Translations under genes and position numbers: made by a program
Notes under the pieces: generated by a model
Database searches by the model: none
What the model was told of the DNA's origin: nothing
What the model saw: the letters and a program-made list of their open reading frames with translations, nothing else
Source of the DNA: Lactarius indigo
Taxonomy: Eukaryota > Basidiomycota > Agaricomycetes > Russulales > Russulaceae
Length of the DNA: 64,000 bases
Direction: 5' to 3'
NCBI GenBank assembly: GCA_025766275.1
Contig: JAFKAC010000042.1
Coordinates: forward strand, 124,001 to 188,000
In this document: piece after piece, positions 8,209 to 20,760 of the stretch
Layout: every line of letters begins with the position of its first letter
Numbering within the stretch: position 1 is the stretch's first letter

Positions 8209-10206
8209 ATGCCATCGATGCACCAGACACAGGAGATAACCCCAGAAGAGAAGTGGAATGCCTACGAGGCACGCCGAGCCGCACGACGCCAGCTACGACG
8301 AGGAGGAGTGACAGCCACACCCTCCATTCCAGAACCCGACCCTGCTGGTACGACCCCAGCACCAGAAGAACCAGAGAAGGGCATGACGCCCCACCCTGAG
8401 ATGCCCTACTCCCTCAGCATTAATCTGAGTGGTGTAGCTGCAATAGACGAAGAACCCCACCAACCAGCGGATGAAGCATACAGCATGGCAATGGTAGACG
8501 ATGTACCAGAATGGGTAGTCCAGAGACACCTTGAACGACGAACTGACACAATAGAAGCCGAAGCCCCTACTAGGGGGGACGCATTCATGCCAGAAGCAGA
8601 AACCCCGAGACCAGAAGACGCGAAAGACACGGTTATGATAACCGATGAACCAGCAGAGAGACATCGTGCACCTGCACAATGAACCAGTGCGATAGAAGAC
8701 GAAGCTCCCATTGGGAGAGACACCTTCGCACTGGAGGAAACCCGGAATAGACAGCCTGGCATGATGGAAGTCAAAGCCTCCATTGGAGGAGGCGCATTCA
8801 TATCAGGCAAAGCCCCAGGACCAAAGAAAATGCTGATCGATGATCACGACTCAGAAGAACCCAAGTGGGTTACCGAAAGACGAACCACGAGGTCTCACAC
8901 ATCTCTGACACCGACAGTCGAACCTGATAACGAAGAAAACGCACCAGGAAGCCCCGAATGGACTACAGTGTCCTACAGAAGAACTATCGACCTGTGTATC
9001 ATTCCTATCAGCAAAAGCACGGACCCCAGGCACAGACACGAGATGACCAGAAGCAAAGACGAACCAGAAAGAAGCCGCAGCGGACGACCTCGATGGAGAG
9101 GAAGTCCTGACTCAGAAACCGGTTCCCGAGTACCCGGAATGGACACGGGAAGGGACCAAAGGACCAGAAAACTTGAAGAAGACCCGATAAGTCGAAGCCC
9201 TTACAAGGGAGATGCACGGGAATTCGCAGAAAGGAGCAGAATGCTCCTGCAACAGCTGAAAAATAAACCAGAGTTCGCTGCTCTTCCCAGGAGCGAACAG
9301 CGCTCACTACTTGCCGAATTGATGGAAGGAGAAGAGCAGAACGAGACAAAAGAAAATGATCCGCCAGCCGAAGCCATGACCCAACTCGAAGGAAATGATA
9401 ACGAAACCCTCATTCCATTTGAAAACGACTGGCAGGAAAACGATAACCTGCAAAAGAACGAGGCAGCAGACGATGAATGGAAAAGTCGAAGCCCATGCAT
9501 AGACCATGCATGCGGAGACGCACCCATAGAACAAAGTCGAGAACTCCTGGGAATACTACAAAGAAACCCGGAGTTTGCAATCCTTCCCCAAAGCGAGCAA
9601 CGACTGGTCTTTGCCGAGTTATTGGAGAACGAAGAAGAGTGTGAATACCTCCTTGCCCAGTCAGAAGAAGAAGGTTGTAATCATCCGGGAGAAGCCTTAA
9701 CAGGAGAAGACAATGATTCCCTCACTAGAAACGATACCTCCACTCTACTGGGAAAGAGTCTCCATCCTGAAGAAGTTGATGAGCAACAGCAGCTATCCGA
9801 ACTCGGGAAGAATGATTGCTGGATAGACGAACCAGAGGATGACACAAGCCCAGAAATGGCTGACTACTGGGCCCAGCTAATTAAAAACTTATCCCGAGAA
9901 GAGTCCAACAAATTTCTTGATGACCTCCTGGAGGGAACAACTGATGACCTGCCAGACGACGAGTTCGACAAATCTGTATGGAGGAAAACAGCCATGCAGC
10001 TCCCCAATAATGACTACACGCCAGATTCCATGGGTCTAGCTCAGAACAGCAATAACGAAGTATGCCCGAACAACGACTCGGGGAGCATCCCACCGCTCCA
10101 GGAACCGACTTTGACCCAAGACGACGTCTCGTCAGTCTGTTTACATCAGCAAGACACAATCTTACTGGACGTTCCTATTGCGACTAAAATGACTAGATTT
10201 ACCTAG
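8209..10206 (+). pseudogene. X-internal long acidic ORF with internal repeats, one TGA
   Basis: One frame runs from the primer-binding site of X to TAG at 10204, broken only by TGA at 8680 (the codons on both sides continue the same protein pattern). The first ATG in frame is 8209. I do not recognise the protein. Visible features: a basic stretch near the start (RRAARRQLRRG), three degenerate repeats around 8540-8820 built on IE.EAP..R..F, and two copies of a helical module about 95 residues apart (LLQQLKNKPEFAALPRSEQR and LLGILQRNPEFAILPQSEQR), with a weaker third copy near 9860. It is strongly Glu/Asp-rich with no zinc knuckle, protease or RT. Its place just inside the LTR suggests a gag-position protein of a non-autonomous or very divergent LTR element. 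Confidence 0.5.
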
Positions 10207-10400
10207 CGTTACTAGCACTTGTCATTCTAGTAACACTAGAGATCTTGAGGGTATTCTAGTATTTATAGTAAGCGTTCTAGTATTTATAGTAAGAATTCTA
10301 GTAATACTAGTTTCATGGTCTATTGCTATGTAACTTTAGAGTTTCTAGTAATTCTGTTTTAAACTCTAGCCATGCTAGGCCACGCTAGTAATATTACGAT
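10207..10400 (+). repeat. CTAG-rich spacer
   Basis: The stretch after the X ORF is dense in CTAG/CTAGT and repeats a unit of the form TTCTAGTATTTATAGTAAG. A second CTAG-rich block lies at 27.06-27.48 kb, on the far side of the Plavaka-containing region. No coding signal is seen. Confidence 0.5.
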
Positions 10401-11006
10401 CTATCACTAGCTGTCACTAGCTCAGCTACCTTGCCGCCCATAACTTTGGCCTTGTCATTGATGCTCTCCAATTTACTGTCAACTACTCTCACGTCATCGT
10501 GGACAATGTGTGTGACCTTCAGGACCTCTACAAGTGCCATTAGGGCCTCCTCTTGCGCCAATCGGTCTAGCTTCTCGACCGCATCCCCCAGATCAGTCCT
10601 CCCATCCGAGTTCTTCAGTAAACTTTCTACATTCAATCCGCGGGGATAGAGAGACAACCAATCATAAACTCCCTTGTAGATCCCCACCTGAGTTCTTTTG
10701 TTGCAATCCCAAAGATCATAAGCATATCGCAAATTCACAATGGCACACACCCATGAGTCATAACTACTGCAGCACGCATTTGCTCATGACTACGAACTGT
10801 TCAGGTGCTATGAGGAAAGGGCATAAGCTGCCATTCCTAACTAACTCACCAGTACAGGTTGATAGGTGTGATAGAATCGTTGTAAGCTCAGGCTGCTCAT
10901 CTATGGCGGTGCATCTACCCAGAAAGGCCGTCCTGAACCTAGCAATGAAGCAAGAGCAAATGGTGGGGGTGGTGAACCTGCTGTGGGCTGTACCATCGTC
11001 GAACAT
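10394..11006 (-). pseudogene. NLR/STAND-type N-terminal fragment, frameshifted
   Basis: Two minus-strand frames (10764-11006 and 10394-10750) read as one protein if a single-nucleotide shift is allowed near 10770: ...PFLIAPEQFVVMSKC joins VCAIVNLRYAYDLW...YDWLSLYPRGLNVESLLKNSDG. The following segment (LDRLAQEEALMALVEVLK...VHDDVRVVD) resembles, from memory, the helical region that precedes NACHT domains in Agaricomycete NLR-like proteins. No nucleotide-binding motif is present, so only a fragment survives. The family assignment is tentative. Confidence 0.4.
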
Positions 11007-11389
11007 GCCCTGGAATATTTTTGCGTAGAGATTGTTGGAACAGAGTCAACGGACATGAAATATTGTGTTATGGACGTGTCTGCAGGTGCAGAGAAGTGTG
11101 ATGAGGTGTATGGGAGGTCCTAGAGTGGGTGAAAGGGCGACTTCGAGGGTGAGGCTGCCACTGAGGCGTTCCAAGACCTCTGTGGGGACTTGGAGAGAGA
11201 AGGCGGAGAGGCACAAGTACGCCAATCTCACACCCTACCACAGCGTCGTCAGTGCCAGCCGCTGGCACGACAACATCAAAGAAAACAAAACCTCACCAAG
11301 AACGAAGGCGACAATGCATCCCTCCTACAGTGCAAGTGCCATCAGCACACGGTGGATATGGTGCTTCTAGGTGGACACCATTCGGTTGC

Positions 11390-11737
11390 CCCCCTAGGAT
11401 TGAAGTACCAACCTTCCAGAGATACGGCACATGCCCATCGCATCTTATTCCATGGGACATGTTTACACCCTCACATAAACCGTGCTATAGTGGTGACTTC
11501 ATCTTGACTGTGCGCCTCCCTTCAACGTTGTCGTTACCACCGGAACAACTTATATATGAAGGACCACATAAGCACTCTAAGAAAGAAGCTAAGTGAGCCA
11601 TTGCGTTCAAAGCCGTCAATGTATTACATTCGTTGGGGATCTTCAACAATCACCTATTTCTGGCTCACTGGAAGGAAGATCTAGAAATTGATGGGAATCG
11701 AAATCAGGCAGGCGATGTGACATACATCCCCGAATAA
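11390..11737 (+). pseudogene. Dicer-like fragment (dimerisation-fold region), one TGA
   Basis: A plus-strand frame carries FILTVRLPSTLSLPPE followed by YEGPHKHSKKEAK, then TGA (11594), then AIAFKAVNVLHSLGIFNNHL. The order LPS, SKK.AK, A...L..LG..N..L matches what I know of the dsRNA-binding dimerisation fold between the helicase and RNase III parts of Dicer. The TGA sits where an Arg is expected. No RNase III or helicase motif was found nearby, so this is an isolated piece. Its 3' end overlaps the minus-strand MAK21-like fragment, so at least one boundary is imprecise. Confidence 0.45.
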
Positions 11738-12970
11738 TTTCATGGAAGAGCTTGAAATCAACATATGGGCCACAGCATGATTGGCACCAGATGGGGAAAG
11801 GATGTTTTGGTTGAAGGTGACAGCAGCGTAGTAGCGTGTGTGTGCACGCCAAAAGTTTCTTTCTCGCTTCGGTGTTGGTTTAGGGTCGTCCTTGAATCAG
11901 ATGTGAGTGGTTGGCTTTGCACAGGAACCAGTAGGGAGTGAAGATGGCAGAGTCAGACGCATGATATGTGGAGTTGTACCGCAAATGAGCACAGCCCTCA
12001 TGAGGGATGTTCTTGCAGAAATGGCGCTTTCTAGGTCACCCTGGCAGGTCATGAATTTGAGAAAATGAATCGTGATACAGAAAAAGATGGCACACAAGCT
12101 TGTTCACAAATAACCGTAGCAAAGTTTGCTCCTGCTCCAGATTAGAACAGAGAAGAGTGGGGATCAAGGTGAGCGACTGGGTGCGGGCATATGGCAGAGG
12201 ATCCGAAGAAAAGGTCTGTGGGATGAGGTAATGAGGGGTGGATGGGGAAAAAGAAATGCAACAGCACCTCGAGGATCTGAAGGTACTAGTAGGAGAAGAA
12301 GAACTTCTCCAACCAGTCTTCGAAGTACCAGACGATGAAGCGCCGATCTCTTACGTCTGTGGGAAGGAGTGGCTGGTCGCGGAAATACCTGGATCATCGA
12401 GTATCATTCAACATGTGTATGTGTAGAGTGGATGGGGGACGAAGGAAACGCACTTGAATTTTCGATTAGGAGCGCCACCTCCAATCCACCAGTCCGTGAT
12501 TGCCCTTGCAGCTTTGGGCCACTCCTCCTTCCCTCAGGCTGCTGTATTGCCCCTACCCTTCTCCCCATCCTGAGAAACACTCATACCACGTCTCCTCTTC
12601 TCTGCCAGACTCTTCAATGCCTCCAGTGCTCTGATGTTACACAAAGGCGCTCCTTGAGCCATGAGTGTGAGGGTACTAAGCTGATCACTGAGGGTACCGC
12701 CTGTGAGGACATTGCGAAGGAATGATTGATCTGATATGGGGCCACTCGAAGCGTTCAGGAAAGTGGAAAAATTTGCCAGTTTGGAAGCATGCAGAGAGGA
12801 AGCGTTGTTGAGTAATGTTGCAGTGTGATATGCAGATTGGGAAAGTACAGGCTCGGAGGTGGGGTGAAGACGGTGAAGAAAATCGTACCAATCAGGCATC
12901 GGAGGGACGAGTAAATTGGTCTTTGATGACGAAGCAGCTAGGACTATCATTGAGTCTGTCAAAACATGGA
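11700..12970 (-). pseudogene. MAK21/NOC1-like ribosome-biogenesis gene fragment
   Basis: Read on the minus strand from about 12970. The first exon-like block (12534-12962) contains PDWYDFLHRLHPTSEP, FSTFLNASSGPISDQ and ALEALKSLAEKR; then come DWWIGGGAPNRKF, an intron-like gap, YFRDQPLLPTD and IVWYFEDWLEKFFFS, then YLQILE, SDPLPYARTQSLT, EQEQTLLRLFVNKL and RYYAAVTFNQ (near 11830). The order and motifs match CBF/MAK21-family proteins (MAK21/NOC1, 60S subunit maturation in the nucleolus). A stop with extra bases after EKFFFS and frame changes downstream mark it as a decayed copy. The N-terminal part and the C-terminal half are missing. Confidence 0.6.
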
Positions 12971-12974
12971 TTCT

Positions 12975-15900
12975 CCCAAACCCTACCTACTTCTCTCTTC
13001 TGTCTGCGGAGAACGCATTGCTGGGGTATGCGTGTGACCCCAACCACACTGAGGACATGATGCCCCAGGTTAGCGTGAATGCCGAAATTAATAAGCGGTG
13101 CCTGTGGTGTAAGGACACTACTTAGTAAGAGGTCCGGGTGGGTTCCAAGGAAGAATGTGTTTCAACTCCAAGACGATGGGACAATGGAGAAGAGAGCCTA
13201 AGGAAGGCCGAGGGGCCAAGGGTCTGAGGGGAACACGAGAAGAAGTAAGCGGAGACACCAAAAAAAAGTATAGACAAGACGTGAAGACAATAAGGTGAAG
13301 CGAGATAACATCGGCGTCTGAGCATAGTATGCCTTGTCCAGTGGTACACCACAACGTGTTCGAATATGTGTTGTCGCAGATGATCTTGGACGTTAGCATG
13401 AATGCCCAAATCCTAGGGCCAGGGAGTAGGGCAAGCAGTAGGTGCCAGTGTGACAGTCATCAGTTTCGCAGATGTTGACAAGTAGATGCCCGAAGTGCAA
13501 CTTGACTCGCCTAGCGTCGAAACTGGGGGAGTGCTGCTGGCCAGCTGGGATTTTCCGAATTGAATGTAAGCGCACATCGGACCCTGTGGAAGTGAAAGCT
13601 GTGACAGGGGAAGTGCAATGTCCAAGCTCAGACTGTGTGCCCCCGGTAGACTAATAGGGAAAGACATGAGAACGAGTAAAGATGCAGGGAAATTGGTGTC
13701 TTTATTGAGTGCAGGTCTGGGTCCTATATACGTCGAGTACCAGTAAGTAAGGGCGGTGTCATCAAAAATGCTAAGTCAAAATTTGGTGGAGCGGTAGGGC
13801 AAGTTGGGGAAAGTAAAACGAGAGTGTCCTGCAGGTAGTGACAAAGTCCAAAAGACGGAGGGTTGGGGGTAAGACTGACTTGAACGTAATGCTTGGCACA
13901 AACTGAACTGAGAGAAATGAAACAGGAGTACCGTGATGTAGCGTAGGTAAGGAGAGAACATGGAGAAAAACTACTAGTAGTAGGTGGAGTCCAAGAGAAA
14001 TTGTAAGAAGGGAGAATGAAGCACGGCAAAAGGGCCGGTGCAAGTCAGCATTGACAAGGTACACGATGCCGCGCATCCCGGGAAAGAGACACAAGTTGGT
14101 GTCGAGTCTGTTGACACCATGCACTGAGAGAAGTGACGTGATAAGAGTTTCGAAAAATTTCAAGAAGATTCGGGCACACCTTTGTCCGAGTCTATGGGCT
14201 TGGGAACTTCGGCGAAAGTCAGATCCGAGTCTTGGTTCCATCCAAAATCCAAGATGGAACAGCGCATAAAGACACCGCTGGCGGCCTCACTCCATGGCCC
14301 ATCTCGGATGTAGATAAATTGAATATGTTATCTGGGTTGCTAGAGGATGACCGGTCACGGAAGTAGTCCCGACTGTTCAATCTGAATGTGGACTCAGTTA
14401 GAAGTCAAACCTGATAATATGCCAATGGACTCCTCACTGGGCAAGCAAGGAGTTTGCGTAGCCTATGGAACGATATCAGTTGATCATCTCTGCGCCTGAG
14501 ACTGTTGTAAACGTACAGCTACTCATCACACAGAATAATCCCAGCCACATCAGAGAGGAGGGCGAAACCACGAACTGGTAATAAAATAAGAAAATTTAAA
14601 ACATAATATTGCAGTGGAAATGTCTTACACTGATCATCACGGCGGTACCAAGGGTGCTAATTATGTTATTTTTGGGTCATTGACGGACGAGATTGAGGAA
14701 GGAACTCACCCTGTTAGTAAACCGGAAGTGATACTGTAGGCCATCAATGTCATAACGACGGAATCTGTTCTGTGCATGGACACTGGCATCAGCTACGTTC
14801 ATGGCACAACACCAAAGGGGTAGGTTTGCCTTGTGAACCCGGTCCTCTGGCGGTAGAGGGACCAGCACATCACCACGGCAACTAACAAGTCCGCCAGAAT
14901 GCCTGCGGTCATTCCTGCACACAAAATCCACTGACAAGTTGTTAGCATACGTGAACGTGGTATGGGTCGGAACATACAGTCAAGGAGTGAGAGTGAAAAC
15001 CGGAAAACTGCCTGATGGCAGCCCTAAAAATGGGTTTCAATTTGTTTGATACGCCAAAGGAAAAACTCTATACTTACTCTTTGACGGTGAAAACTAGCAA
15101 GCAAAGTTTAGAAATCATTCATGGGTGGGACAGTGAACGCAGAGCCAGCAACTCACAAATTCCCAAGACTACAAAGCCGCAGGGAAAAAAATTACGGATG
15201 CACCGCCCATGGGGAAATAAGAGCACTTACAGGAGGAAATAGCCACCAACACCACCTGTGAAACCACCTTCAGAGACGCTTCATTAAGTCAACCACGATA
15301 ACTTACAATGAGAATCGGGCAGATAATATCTTGGCTCACTGATATAAAATCAAATTGTGGCTTGGGAGTGCAGTAAACGACAAGAGGACAAAGACATACC
15401 AATGTAGACTCGTCTTGCATAAAACCTATGCTGCATTAGGACCGATCGTAAGTCAGAGACAGAGCACAAACAACGAACAACTCTACGGAAGCGCCAACGA
15501 TGATCTATGGGAGTCTTCAATAAGTATGTGACATCACTGAATGAATAACATACACTCATAATGATCTGTGACTACATGGAGTGGCCGTGACATCGGACAT
15601 TGCGTGAGTGGTTATGGAGGTAAAACTGTTCGGGGTTGCATACATCCAGGGCCCTGCGGTGCGAATCAGACACGACCCAGCTGCCTAAAAGTGATTGACT
15701 CACCACATACTGTCCTCCAGGCTTTCGACGTTGCCAAAATTCAGGATTAGATACCTACTATAGTGAGCAGGAGGAGGGTGTGTGTGTTTTCCGTCTCACC
15801 AGTAGACCACATAGGCGCACATAATTGTGTGTAAGGCATCCATGAATCTAGTAAGAAATTGAGACTTGGGCGAGGCGAAGTGGAACTCGAGCAGCATTAC

Positions 15901-16780
15901 GCACGTTACGAATGCGACGAAGAACTTGAGCCACTTTGAGTCTCTATTCCGATATTTCCTGGAGCTGGTCAGTTCATTGCATCCGGAGACAAGGACTAGT
16001 ACTTACCAGAAGTATATCAATCTGCAAGAATAGAGAATTTGTCAAGTTGGCGCAAGAAAGGAGAACGCGTTTTCTCAAACTCACGTCTGCACAATTGTCA
16101 AACCAAAGAGCCTACCAGTTTGTTAGCTCAGGAAAAATATAATTGTAAGGAAGTGCTGAAGCAGCACTCACATAATACTGATGAGCAGCCCGGTAAAAGC
16201 CACCCCAAAGGGATTCCGGATGTCAGCCTGAGTTACAGAAAAGCCAGACATGTCACGGGGATGTGCTTTCGAAAGATATTACCCCGTCCGAAAAATAGCA
16301 GGGGAGGCTTGAGGGGAGGGCTAGGGGGAAAGGCAAAGGGCTGGGTGCGAACGTGAGGAGACAACTTGAATCGTTTCATCGGCAGAAATAAGCTGTATGC
16401 TCACAGGGTCGGTAGTAGTAAGAAGAGTCAGGCTAAGCGAAGGAAAAATCTGATGCGACGCCTGAGTGGGAGCTGCCTGGTGTGACCACCATTCCGGTCG
16501 ATTCGGCATAACTTGTCGTGGCAAACATGCCAGTGACGTCAGCCCAAGAGTCATGGAGAGCCAGATCAAGATCAAAGCCTCAAGATCTACCATCTCATTA
16601 CTCCGATTACCGATCATGATCTTGACATCCAATCGGCCAACCCTTGTACGTGTACTCTCATTTGCAACGTTACAGTAAACGCTAGGACCCCTCAATGACT
16701 GCAGCGGTGCAGCCTGAGGGACGGTTATTCTCTCAAGTATTTCTTATGAATTTGTCGGCTTTCCATGTGTGAAGTATCCC
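12975..16780. other. 3.8 kb without a recognised gene
   Basis: Short open frames occur on both strands but I recognise none. The best candidate exon is minus 14677-14937 (NLSVDFVCRNDRRHSGG...VSCRGDVLVPLPPEDRV), which looks protein-like and has an upstream extension; the family is unknown. The minus frame 13771-14241 is hydrophobic but in a biased region and is probably noise. No tandem repeats or LTR ends stand out. Confidence 0.4.
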
Positions 16781-16787
16781 ACTTTCC

Positions 16788-19700
16788 ATGCTCTGGTGTC
16801 CCCACCCGGGTTGCCCATTGACTTTCAGGAGTCAGAACGGGCGTACACGCCATTTCCGTGCCTCCCATGAGGTCACCAACGGCCATCCAATCGTGGCGCA
16901 ACCTATTGCATTGCCTTCACGCTGTCAGAGGATTGAGCACCCCCATTTGACAGGTATGTGCGTCCTTGAAGTCCGAGCTCTTGTCTATGCCTGATCACTG
17001 ATACGATGAGAAGCTCTTCCTTGTGACTCTGATGGCAACTTTTTGCCACCAGGCGCGCCACCACCACCCCGGGAAAGTGCATCAGAAGGGGACTGGGCAC
17101 CCTTTGAAAATGAGGTCCAGTTTCAGTTGGCAGACCTTATTTATTGCCACGCAGAGATTTCCGCCACCAACATTGATGTCCTTCTCCAACTGTGGGCTCA
17201 ATCTATGTCCAAATTCGATTCCCCTGCACCTTTCAAGAACCATGAGGACCTGTACACACTTATCAACTCCTCTGCGCACAGCGATGTTCCTTGGGAGTGC
17301 TTGGTGACCACTGTTCCAGAAGGCGTTGATAAAGACGCTCCCTCCTGGATGCGGACCGTTTACGAAGTTTGGTATCGCAACCCAGACAGCATGGTGTCCA
17401 AAATGTTAAGCAACCCCGATTTCCAAGGCCAATTTGATCTGCTCCCATATGTCGACCTCAATGCAGATGGCACACGTCGGTGGAGCAATGTGATGTCAGG
17501 GAACATCGCTTGGAGGCGCAGCGTAAGTCAAATCTTTCATGTCTCAACAAAGTAGTATATTGACATTCTGTCATTCACGAACAAGGGTGACATCTTTGCG
17601 GCCAACCCAGGGACTGAAGGGGCCATGTATTGCCCGCTCATTCTTGGGAGCGACAAGACAACAGTATCAGTGGCAACAGGACACGTCGAGTATCACCCCT
17701 TGTACATATCGATCGGTAATCCACACAATACTGTCCAACGCGCGCATCGAAATGCTGTCATTCCGATTGCATTCCTTGCTATTCCAAAGTGTATGTCTCT
17801 TTTGTGCCGAGTTATGTCCCCTAACAAGTATAATCTTTCGTACATTTCAGGTGATCGCCAGTACGATAAGAGTCAACAATTCAAGACCTTCAAGCGACAG
17901 TTATATCACGAGTCCATTTTGGCTGTCCTTAGACCACTACACTCGGGAATGACCACCCCCGTTATCCGTAGATGTCCGGATGGTCATTTCAGACGGGTCA
18001 TTTATGACTTTATTGCATTCATTGCCGATTACCCTGAGCAAGTGATGCTTATGGGTATAGTCCAAGGCTGGTGCCCCAAGTGAGTACCCTATACTCGCTG
18101 TATGCACAACATGATCACACACATATTCAGATGCACAGCACCTCCAAAGGACATGGCCACAGTCACGAATGCCCTGCACCGCACACCGAGACACACGGAG
18201 GTTGTAACGGGTGTCCTCGACTCCCAGACGCTCTGGTTCGCATATGGTATTGTCAAGAACTTTGTGGTACGTATTTCATGTATGTCTTTGTGTCGGCAGT
18301 GTAATCCCTTCAACTCATTTGTAGCCATTCACATTTGATCTCCCACATGCCGATATATACGAGATGATATCGCCAGATCTCTTACACCAAGTCATTAAGG
18401 GGGCCTTCAAGGACCATTTAGTCGATTGGGTGTGTGATTATCTGAAGGTGCAGCACGGCGAAAGCCAAGCAAAAATCATCCTGGATGACATAGATCGGCG
18501 GTATGTAACCCACGCGTATGGCCAGTTCTGAGGCTAGTTCACTAATCTAACAGGTTGAAAGAATTTCCGTGGTGCCCCCCTTTCCTGGCCTCCGTAGATT
18601 TCCTCATGGCTGCCATTTCAAGCAGTGGACAGGTGATGATTCCAAGGCGCTCATGAAGGTCTATATTCCTGCTGTCGTTGGTTATCTTCCAGAAGATATT
18701 ATATCGTGTCTGTGCGCATTCATCAATGCGTGCTACATTGTTCGACGCCAGAATATCGACTTAGTTGCTCTGGACGCCCTTGACCGTGCCTTGGACAACT
18801 TCAAGCGACTGCGTGAGGTGTTCTGGACTTCCGGTGTCAGACCTAAAGGATTCTTACTCCCAAAGCAACACTCGCTTTTCCATTACCGGCGCATGATCGA
18901 AGACTTTGGTGCACCAGGTGGTCTTTGTTCTTCCATCACAGAATCCTGCCACATTACAGCCGTCAAGAAGCCATGGCGCCGATCAAACCGATATCAAGCT
19001 TTGGGCCAAATGCTGCTCACCATTCAGCGGCTTGACAAACTCACAGCTATGCGTTGCCATTTGGCTGCATCAGGCCTGTTACCAGGAAGATGCACTGATA
19101 TGCCAAGTACCTCTCAAGCACCCAACCCTCCCCACTTTCCATCTGACGGGGATGGTGAAGATGATGATGGTGGGCCTGTGGACTCGGCGGAGGATATCCT
19201 TGGGCATGTTGTATTGGCCCGGACTCCAGGTGAGTCGATCGCTCTGAACGTATGACCCCTATCTGATTCTAGGGAGCCCCCCAGTATCCGAGGGATATCG
19301 AAGGAATTGCTCGCCACATAGGCGAACCCAACCTACATTACATGAGCCGCGAATGTATTGCCAATCAGCTAGGTACGACGCCAGACAAGATATCACTCAG
19401 AAACTGCAAGGTATCAGTTTTTCATTCTGCGGTCGCTACGTTTTTCTCTCCAAGCGACCCCTGTGGCACACGGGGCATGCGATGCGAACGCATTCGTTCA
19501 ACACCTTCATGGAGAGGGTGTGAGCCACGCCACGACTGTGCTTTCATTGTTGAGGATGACACTCAGGAAGGAATGTTGGGGATGGCCATTGTACAAGTAC
19601 AGCTACTTTTCTCTATTCTTTATGGAGATGTGAGCTATCCCTGTGCACTCGTTGAGTGGTTCATGAGGGTGGGGTGCGACCGACTGACTGGGCTTTGGGT

Positions 19701-19902
19701 GGTGCGACCAGATATCACACGTGGCAAATGAGACAGGACGGTAGTGCACTTGGACTCCTTTCTACGGGCAGCACACCTTATTCCAGTCTACGGCAATAAG
19801 AAGATACCTTTGGATTTTCATTACACGTACTCACTAGATGCATTTAGCACATATTTCATTAACAAGTATGTAGACCACCATGCAAACGAAATCGCATTCT
19901 AG
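16788..19902 (+). pseudogene. Plavaka transposase, eight exons, one TGA
   Basis: DDE/RNase H-fold transposase for cut-and-paste movement. Proposed exons: 16788-16953, 17014-17522, 17586-17790, 17851-18079, 18131-18266, 18325-18500, 18562-19229, 19277-19902; phases agree throughout and total about 904 codons. It begins with a C2H2 zinc finger (CPHPGCPLTFRSQNGRTRHF). Recognisable blocks: EVQFQLADLIY, EVWYRNPDSMVSKMLSNPDF, LILGSDKTTVSVATG, IRRCPDGHFRRVIYD, VVPPFPGLRRFPHG, FKQWTGDDSKALMKVYIP, QHSLFHYRRMIEDFGAPGGL, WRRSNRYQALGQMLLT, VFHSAVATFFSPSDPCGT and INKYVDHHANEIAF. TGA at 19729 falls between GK and DRTVVHLD, where an Arg is plausible; otherwise the frame is clean to TAG at 19900. Introns are 46-63 bp. 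Confidence 0.85.
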
Positions 19903-20760
19903 TAATTTACCGGTCACAGCGGTTGACAACGTCGCACATATCGAAGTATCTATTTGAGTTTGATCTCCTCACGCCCACAGGTCACCCGCTGAAGGGACTG
20001 CATGAGTTGAAATGTCCGAAACGATCCACATACGCAGGCTGGGGATGTTAGCCCAAGCCCCCATGTTTTATTCCCTCTCCGTCTCTCTCTTGTGTGACAA
20101 CCGGACTCATCGGGGCAGGTATAAGCCGAAGACACCTGTGTGGACTCGCACTTGTGCTCACTTCCTACTATTTTTACAGTCCTTTCTTGAACCAGCCGTC
20201 GGCTCGTTTGGTCCCGGAGTCTTTCTTTCGCCAATACGCTAGTTACCACCTCCTGGCCCCTTGTTTTAGCACGCACGTAAGCGTGAGCATGAATGAAACA
20301 CTGACATTGAATGTGCGCCGCAAAATTGATTGCATAGATTATTATTATTTCCGAGGCTCTGCCCCAGAAACACAATGTAATTGTATTACCAACCGAGTGA
20401 ATCTGAGGCACGAATGAAGTCGTTTCCCGAGTTGTAAAGTGCACACCGGGTGCAATACGTTGTCTGGGACACACATGGTTTCATGGTCATGGCAATCGAA
20501 GTGTTAAAACTTTGACTGAGAAGCACCGATTCCTCAGCCCTCCAATATCCGGCACAGGAGGAATGAACGGCAACACAATGAACAGAATTTGTGCCGTAAC
20601 ACTGGCAGACACAATGCGTGGCGTTGTAACTGCTCTGCGTTTCACCTGGATATAGAAAATCCCTAAGAAAACGGAATCGACAATGGGTAGGGAGACAGAC
20701 CTCTTTTTAACTCTCACCACACTTCATTCATCCTCTCTCCAAGTGTGAATCGCCTTCAAT
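19903..20760. other. Spacer between the two CACTA genes
   Basis: About 860 bp with no supported ORF on either strand beyond chance frames. It presumably holds the terminator of the transposase gene and the promoter of the second gene, but I see no clear signal for either. Confidence 0.4.

Noticed and set aside
13771..14241. Hydrophobic minus-strand ORF as a membrane protein
   Set aside because: Overlaps other equally long chance frames, has no recognisable family or intron signals, and composition alone could explain it.
16321..16695. Minus-strand 124-codon ORF upstream of the transposase
   Set aside because: No similarity recognised and no conserved neighbour; probably chance.
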